Shown: piece after piece, positions 60,210 through 64,000 of the stretch | Layout of the letters: each line of letters opens with the position of its first letter | Position numbering within the stretch: position 1 is the stretch's first letter | Translations under genes and position numbers: made by a program | DNA from: Saprospiraceae bacterium | GTDB taxonomy: Bacteria > Bacteroidota > Bacteroidia > Chitinophagales > Saprospiraceae | NCBI GenBank assembly: GCA_025055285.1 | Contig: JANWXM010000005.1 | Location: forward strand, 83,619-147,618 | Direction: 5' to 3' | Length of the DNA stretch: 64,000 nucleotides | The notes under the pieces: model-generated | Database searches by the model: none | What the model was told of the DNA's origin: nothing | Seen by the model: only the letters and a program-made list of their open reading frames with translations

Positions 60210-60350
60210 CTTGAGTTTTTCTCCACTGAAAAAGGTTCTAACCCGAATAAAATAGCTATTTAGCTGCAAACTTTGGAGCATAGCATTTGCGGCGATGAGC
60301 TATTCTAAATACAATTTCAAGTAAAGGAGGTACAGATTGCGTAGAACACC

Positions 60351-60358
60351 TACCTTTG
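60351..60358 (+). promoter_or_regulatory. -7 promoter box for the PUR-alpha-like/methyltransferase/gldD run
   Basis: TACCTTTG, an exact TAnnTTTG match, 41 bp before the PUR-alpha-like start. No TTTG -33 element at the usual spacing. Confidence 0.55.
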
Positions 60359-60399
60359 CTCGCGTTTGAAGGGTAAAACTGGATTTTCTCACAAAACTT

Positions 60400-61047
60400 A
60401 TGGAAGTGGAATACGGTTTTTTTAAGCGGCGCGCCTCTAATAATAGTTACGTGCGAAACGAACGCCGCGAACGGGGAGGTTCTCGCGAACGTGAAAAGGA
60501 ACGGAACGACTATCGAGAGCAAAGCGATTATCGAGAGCGAAGTGCATACCGCGAACGAAATACTCAGGATGCTCAGCGCGCTGCGGAGGGGGAAGAAAGC
60601 GTCTTTTCTAAACGAGTACGCGCCGGAAAACGGCGGACTTATTTCTTCGACGTGCGCAAAACGCGGGGTAATGACTACTTCATTACCATTACTGAAAGTA
60701 CTCGCCGCGACGATGGCTATGGAGGTTATCGCCGGCACAAAATTTTTCTTTACAAGGAGGACTTTAATCGTTTCGTCGCTTCGCTCAACGAGGTAGTCAA
60801 TCACGTGAAAACAGACTTGTTGCCAGACTTCGACTACGAGGAGTTTGACCGTCGTCAGGCTGAATGGGAAGCCCAACATCAAAATCAGCCCTTCAATGAA
60901 GGGCCAGACGATGAGATTGACGACTTCAACGAGGATTTTGAGGAAGATTTTGACGAACAAGAAGCGACAAATGACGATGAAGGCCAGCTATCGTCGCGTA
61001 GACCATCTGAGCATAAAACGCCACCAGAAGAAGATCTCTCCTGGTAA
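60400..61047 (+). CDS. PUR-alpha-like (DUF3276) nucleic-acid-binding protein with repetitive tails
   Basis: A 215-residue protein. The core (about residues 66-140, ESVFSKRVRAGKRRTYFFDV, NDYFITITES, HKIFLYKEDFNRFVASL) is the PUR-alpha-like domain known in Bacteroidota and spirochaetes, where the Borrelia homologue BpuR binds single-stranded DNA and RNA. The N-terminal tail is Arg-Glu rich and contains three tandem six-residue units NDYREQ, SDYRER, SAYRER (residues 36-53). The C-terminal tail (about 165-215) is strongly acidic (DDEIDDFNEDFEEDFDEQ). Both tails are probably disordered. Its stop codon TAA is immediately followed by the ATG of the methyltransferase. Confidence 0.88.
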   Translation: MEVEYGFFKRRASNNSYVRNERRERGGSREREKERNDYREQSDYRERSAYRERNTQDAQRAAEGEESVFSKRVRAGKRRTYFFDVRKTRGNDYFITITESTRRDDGYGGYRRHKIFLYKEDFNRFVASLNEVVNHVKTDLLPDFDYEEFDRRQAEWEAQHQNQPFNEGPDDEIDDFNEDFEEDFDEQEATNDDEGQLSSRRPSEHKTPPEEDLSW

Positions 61048-62661
61048 ATGACCCGAGCAGAAAGAACTGCATTGCGTAGCACTATCTTTCGCCATCTGGA
61101 CGGTATTGCTACGGCTCCAATAGCCTATGCCCTGTGGGAAAAAGGCGTACTCGCTTATTTGCTTCAGCGAAAAGAAGTGGAGTTGGCTGACCTTTGCCAA
61201 CACTTTAGAGCCAACGAGGGCTATCTGAACGTGGCCCTGCGTGTGCTTGCTTCGCAAGGTTGGCTCACTTACTTCGTGGACAACGAGAAGAATACCGTCT
61301 ACTGTAGCACTAACGAGAACAGCACCATTGCCTTTGGGCTTTGCCCTTACTATCGAGATGTGATAGAATTACTTCGCTTCTCTGGCCGTTTCCATCGGCG
61401 CAAGTTCGATCGCGTGCCATTTAATGCCTTAGAGCGCATTTTTCGCAAATATCAAAGTGGCTATGGATTGTCCTCTCCTCTTACGGAGAAAGAAAAGATT
61501 ATTCAACAGCAAATTCTCAGTCACATTGAGGGAATAGCTATAGGCCCTACGGTGGTAGCTCTAGGCATGGGAGGCATGTTCCACAAGTACTTTATGGAAG
61601 CTTCCTTCAAACCGGAGGAGTTTCACGAAGACGCTGAAAGCTTTGGCAAAATCCTCGATTTCTTCGTCTTCCTGGGTTGGTTTGAAAAACGGGGAGTCAC
61701 TTATCGGTTTACTGAAAAAGGTCTATTTTGGGCTCAGCGAGCCGCTGCGTATGGCGTCACAGTATCTTACCTACCGACTTTTCGCCACGTAGATGAGCTC
61801 CTTTTCGGGGATCCAGAGATTCTGTGGAAGACTGCTGCAAAAGGTCCAGAGCTACACGTAGACCGCGAGATGAACGTCTGGGGCAGTAGTGGAGCGCACG
61901 CCACTTATTTTGATCGGCTAGACGAAATCGTTGTGGAGCTATTTAATCGGCCCATAGAGGAACAACCGCGAGGTATTGCCGACATGGGGTGTGGTAATGG
62001 CGCTCTGATTAAGCATCTTTTCGACCTTATTTCGCGTCATACGCTGCGCGGAGAAATGCTCGACGAATATCCACTTTTTCTGGTGGGCGCTGACTTCAAC
62101 GAAGTTGCGCTTCGTATTACTCGAGCTAATCTGTCGAAAGCCGATATTTGGGCCAAGGTCATGTGGGGGGACATCGGGCAACCTGACCGTTTTGCACGGG
62201 ATTTGCGCGAAGATTACGGTATTGCTATCGAAGATCTTCTTCATGTCCGCACCTTCTTAGACCACAACCGACCATGGAGCCCACCTTCTGCATCCCTGCC
62301 GCGCATAAGCACTTCAACCGGAGCTTATGCTTATCGAGGAAAGCGGCTAAGCAACAATGACGTCGAAGCCAGTTTGTTGGAGCACCTTCAACGCTGGGCT
62401 CCTTATGTAGGTCGGTTTGGTTTGCTCGTCATTGAGCTGCATACCCTCCCGCCCGAGCGCACGGCAGCCAACTTAGGTCGAACCCCAGCTACTGCTTACG
62501 ACGCTACACATGGCCTTTCTGATCAATACATCTTAGAAGCAGACATCTTTCATCGCATCGCTGCCGAAGCTGGCCTAGCACCTGACCCATCTCGTCAGAC
62601 GCTTTTTCCGAGCAATGAATTAGCCACCATTAGCATCAATCTTCTGCAGAGCCAACGCTAA
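61048..62661 (+). CDS. SAM-dependent methyltransferase with duplicated N-terminal winged-helix region (AprA-MT-like)
   Basis: A 537-residue protein. The first half has two similar segments: HLDGIATAPIAYALWEKGVL...LADLCQHFRANEGYLNVALRVLASQGWLTYF (about 14-85) and HIEGIAIGPTVVALGMGGMF...EDAESFGKILDFFVFLGWFEKR (about 159-215), an internal duplication of a winged-helix dimerisation domain. The class I methyltransferase domain starts at about 305 with GIADMGCGNGALIKHLF. From memory this layout resembles AprA/MT2-type enzymes of polyketide assembly, but no PKS lies nearby. Its ATG follows the stop of the PUR-alpha-like gene directly, so translation is coupled. The substrate is unknown. Confidence 0.8.
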   Translation: MTRAERTALRSTIFRHLDGIATAPIAYALWEKGVLAYLLQRKEVELADLCQHFRANEGYLNVALRVLASQGWLTYFVDNEKNTVYCSTNENSTIAFGLCPYYRDVIELLRFSGRFHRRKFDRVPFNALERIFRKYQSGYGLSSPLTEKEKIIQQQILSHIEGIAIGPTVVALGMGGMFHKYFMEASFKPEEFHEDAESFGKILDFFVFLGWFEKRGVTYRFTEKGLFWAQRAAAYGVTVSYLPTFRHVDELLFGDPEILWKTAAKGPELHVDREMNVWGSSGAHATYFDRLDEIVVELFNRPIEEQPRGIADMGCGNGALIKHLFDLISRHTLRGEMLDEYPLFLVGADFNEVALRITRANLSKADIWAKVMWGDIGQPDRFARDLREDYGIAIEDLLHVRTFLDHNRPWSPPSASLPRISTSTGAYAYRGKRLSNNDVEASLLEHLQRWAPYVGRFGLLVIELHTLPPERTAANLGRTPATAYDATHGLSDQYILEADIFHRIAAEAGLAPDPSRQTLFPSNELATISINLLQSQR

Positions 62662-62673
62662 TCTGCTTCTTCC

Positions 62674-63303
62674 ATGCGCCCCTTTTTATCTTTTCTTCTC
62701 TCTCTTATCGTAGCTGCAATATTGCTACCCGCTTGCGACGAACGCGTAGCGATGCCCAAGCCTCGGGCGTATCCACGAGTAATTTATCCCAAAAAGAAAT
62801 ACATCCCCTTTCGGGCTGGCGGATGCCCTTTTACGTTCGAGATGCCTGAATATGCAGAAATAGAGCAAGACGTATCGTTTTTCGATGAAGGCCCTAAAAG
62901 TGACTGCTGGTTTACGTTGCATGTGCGCTCGCTTAATGCCCAACTTCATTGCAGCTATTATCCGATTAATAGCCGTACGCGCTTCGACGAGCTCGTTCAG
63001 GATGCCTTTACGATGGCTCAAAAGCATAACATCAAAGCCAACTACATCGAGGAAATCCCTGTGTATCGCTCCGCTAACCGTGTTTACGGTGTCGTTTTCC
63101 ATCTCGAAGGTCCCACAGCATCTTTCTATCAATTTTTTCTCACCGACTCTGTCCGCCACTTTTTGCGCGGAGCGCTCTATTTCCGCACACAGGCACGCCC
63201 AGACTCTCTGGCTCCTGTGCTCGATTTTATGCGACAGGATATGAATCGCCTTATCGAAACCCTGCGCTGGCAAGCAGCTCCGCCTAAGTCCAGCAAATCC
63301 TAA
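62674..63303 (+). CDS. gldD: Gliding motility lipoprotein GldD
   Basis: A 209-residue lipoprotein (lipobox LLPAC, Cys at about residue 21). The family signatures are all here: PKPRAYPRVIYPKKKY, GGCPFTFEMPEYA, CWFTLHVRSLNAQLHCSYYPIN, YGVVFHLEGPTASFYQFFLTDSVRHFLRGALYF and the closing MRQDMNRLIETLRW. GldD is essential for gliding and type IX secretion in flavobacteria, with unknown mechanism. It is 12 bp after the methyltransferase and probably cotranscribed with it and the PUR-alpha-like gene. In flavobacteria gldD is usually near gldE, which is not here. Confidence 0.9.
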   Translation: MRPFLSFLLSLIVAAILLPACDERVAMPKPRAYPRVIYPKKKYIPFRAGGCPFTFEMPEYAEIEQDVSFFDEGPKSDCWFTLHVRSLNAQLHCSYYPINSRTRFDELVQDAFTMAQKHNIKANYIEEIPVYRSANRVYGVVFHLEGPTASFYQFFLTDSVRHFLRGALYFRTQARPDSLAPVLDFMRQDMNRLIETLRWQAAPPKSSKS

Positions 63304-63346
63304 ATAGGGCCTGGTTATATGCTGGATACCCAATTGAGCATCCGCA

Positions 63347-63937
63347 TTATTGCTCTTCTTCGAAAGGAAAACCTTTTAAAGTCGCTCGGGTTCCAGTCCA
63401 AAACACAAAGGAATCTCTTCGAACATAGCGTTCTAACACCTCATCGGTAGGCAATACCCAATAGTATCGAACGGTATCCGAATAGTCATTTAGAGGTTGT
63501 GAAATCACATCCGTAGAGTCTACCTGAATGCTTTGGGCATTCAGGAGACCTTTGCGAAAATCTTCTAAAAATACGCTGGGAAATAAGATGCCATGTTTAA
63601 TGTAGCCATCTGGGCTTAATTCGTAAAATTCTGTAAGCCACCCTTTAACCTCAGGATTTTCCAAAATATTCATGTATAGCTGATCGCCTTTCCTCAAGAC
63701 GACGCAATGTATGGTATCCTCTCCCCATACAGTCATATTTCGGTGCAAGTCATACATGTACACATGCGAACTTTCCTTCTTTTTCCAGTAGCTGCCTACT
63801 CGCTGAAGGACGAAGCTATCCCTCTCATTTCCTGGAAAAGAAACCGTTATCTGGTTACTGTCCCTTTTGATCCATATTTCTTGGTATCTATCTTCTGCTA
63901 GGTAGGGAGCCAAAAACTTTTCGTGCATCTTCCGCAC
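63347..63937 (-). CDS. Uncharacterised protein, start uncertain or frameshifted
   Basis: About 196 residues from a GTG at 63937 (an ATG at 63928 is an alternative). The body (DRYQEIWIKRDSNQITVSFP, VYMYDLHRNMTVWGEDTIHC, YYWVLPTDEVLERYVRRDSF) looks like a beta-rich periplasmic domain, but the frame has no signal peptide. Two other minus-strand frames immediately upstream encode signal-like sequences, one with FPAFLLGFLFMIFYFWG and one with a lipobox-like LLLGCG. A single-base shift between about 63910 and 63935 would join one of them to this body. The window ends before this can be resolved. I do not recognise the family. Confidence 0.55.
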   Translation of the reverse strand: MRKMHEKFLAPYLAEDRYQEIWIKRDSNQITVSFPGNERDSFVLQRVGSYWKKKESSHVYMYDLHRNMTVWGEDTIHCVVLRKGDQLYMNILENPEVKGWLTEFYELSPDGYIKHGILFPSVFLEDFRKGLLNAQSIQVDSTDVISQPLNDYSDTVRYYWVLPTDEVLERYVRRDSFVFWTGTRATLKGFPFEEEQ

Positions 63938-64000
63938 CCCAAAAGTAGAAAATCATGAATAAAAATCCCAGTAGGAAAGCAGGGAAAGGATGTTTCGATG

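Noticed and set aside
60801..60810. TCACGTGAAA as a parS site
   Set aside because: The left arm does not match the consensus and the site lies in coding sequence far from the two perfect sites.

Overview
The window comes from a member of the Bacteroidota. Evidence: a GldD gliding-motility lipoprotein, a protein built of SprB-type repeats, PD40/OmpA envelope proteins, a PUR-alpha-like (DUF3276-type) protein, a FecI/FecR pair, a TonB-dependent receptor, and repeated copies of the Bacteroidota -7 promoter box (TAnnTTTG, mostly (T/G)ACCTTTG here) just upstream of genes. Composition is moderate in GC, except for an AT-rich island at about 27.5-29 kb. I cannot name a genus from the sequence.

Layout. 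0-8.7 kb (+): end of a TPR protein, an MFS transporter, dihydrolipoyl dehydrogenase, accA, a small conserved protein overlapping dapA, galK, and a YifB/ComM AAA+ ATPase. 8.7-14.1 kb (-): a 2OG-Fe(II) oxygenase, a lipoprotein, a large VPS10/BNR propeller protein and a HAD phosphatase. 14.5-17.5 kb (+): a PD40-OmpA protein and thrC. 17.5-24.9 kb (-): an alpha/beta hydrolase, heme A synthase, feoAB iron transport, tRNA hydroxylase trhO and a methionine-type aminotransferase. 25-27.5 kb: a small lipoprotein, an Mpo1-like membrane protein, an enoyl-CoA hydratase and a LOG-family protein. 27.5-29.7 kb: AT-rich accessory island with a lone DNA methyltransferase and a decayed transposase. 29.7-36.7 kb: ACMSD, dnaK, ribonuclease Z, metG, tadA. 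37-46 kb: FecR and its ECF sigma factor, guaB, the divergent oxyR/katG pair and a TonB receptor. 46.7-52.5 kb: the 1347-residue SprB-repeat/OmpA protein, a DUF58 protein, rpmH and rnpA. 52.8-58.3 kb (-): homogentisate dioxygenase, tRNA 2-selenouridine synthase, acetoacetyl-CoA synthetase and an M16 peptidase. 58.5-64 kb: an amidohydrolase lipoprotein, then PUR-alpha-like protein, a two-winged-helix methyltransferase and gldD in one tight run, and a truncated or frameshifted last gene.

The most notable signal is not a protein. Two perfect parS-type palindromes (core GTTCCACGTGGAAC) lie 990 bp apart at 16.18 and 17.17 kb. About 2.6 kb further on is a 400-bp gene-free stretch (19.70-20.11 kb) with an AT-rich tract and a cluster of DnaA boxes. 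Same-strand genes are C-rich to the left of it and G-rich to the right. Together these point to the chromosomal origin and centromere region. No parA, parB or dnaA lies in the window.

Functional links: feoAB, FecI/FecR, the TonB receptor, OxyR and KatG form an iron and peroxide theme. Homogentisate dioxygenase (tyrosine breakdown) and acetoacetyl-CoA synthetase (recovers the acetoacetate) share a transcription direction and probably an operon. GldD, the SprB-repeat protein and the PD40-OmpA protein belong to the gliding/type IX secretion sphere or resemble its parts.
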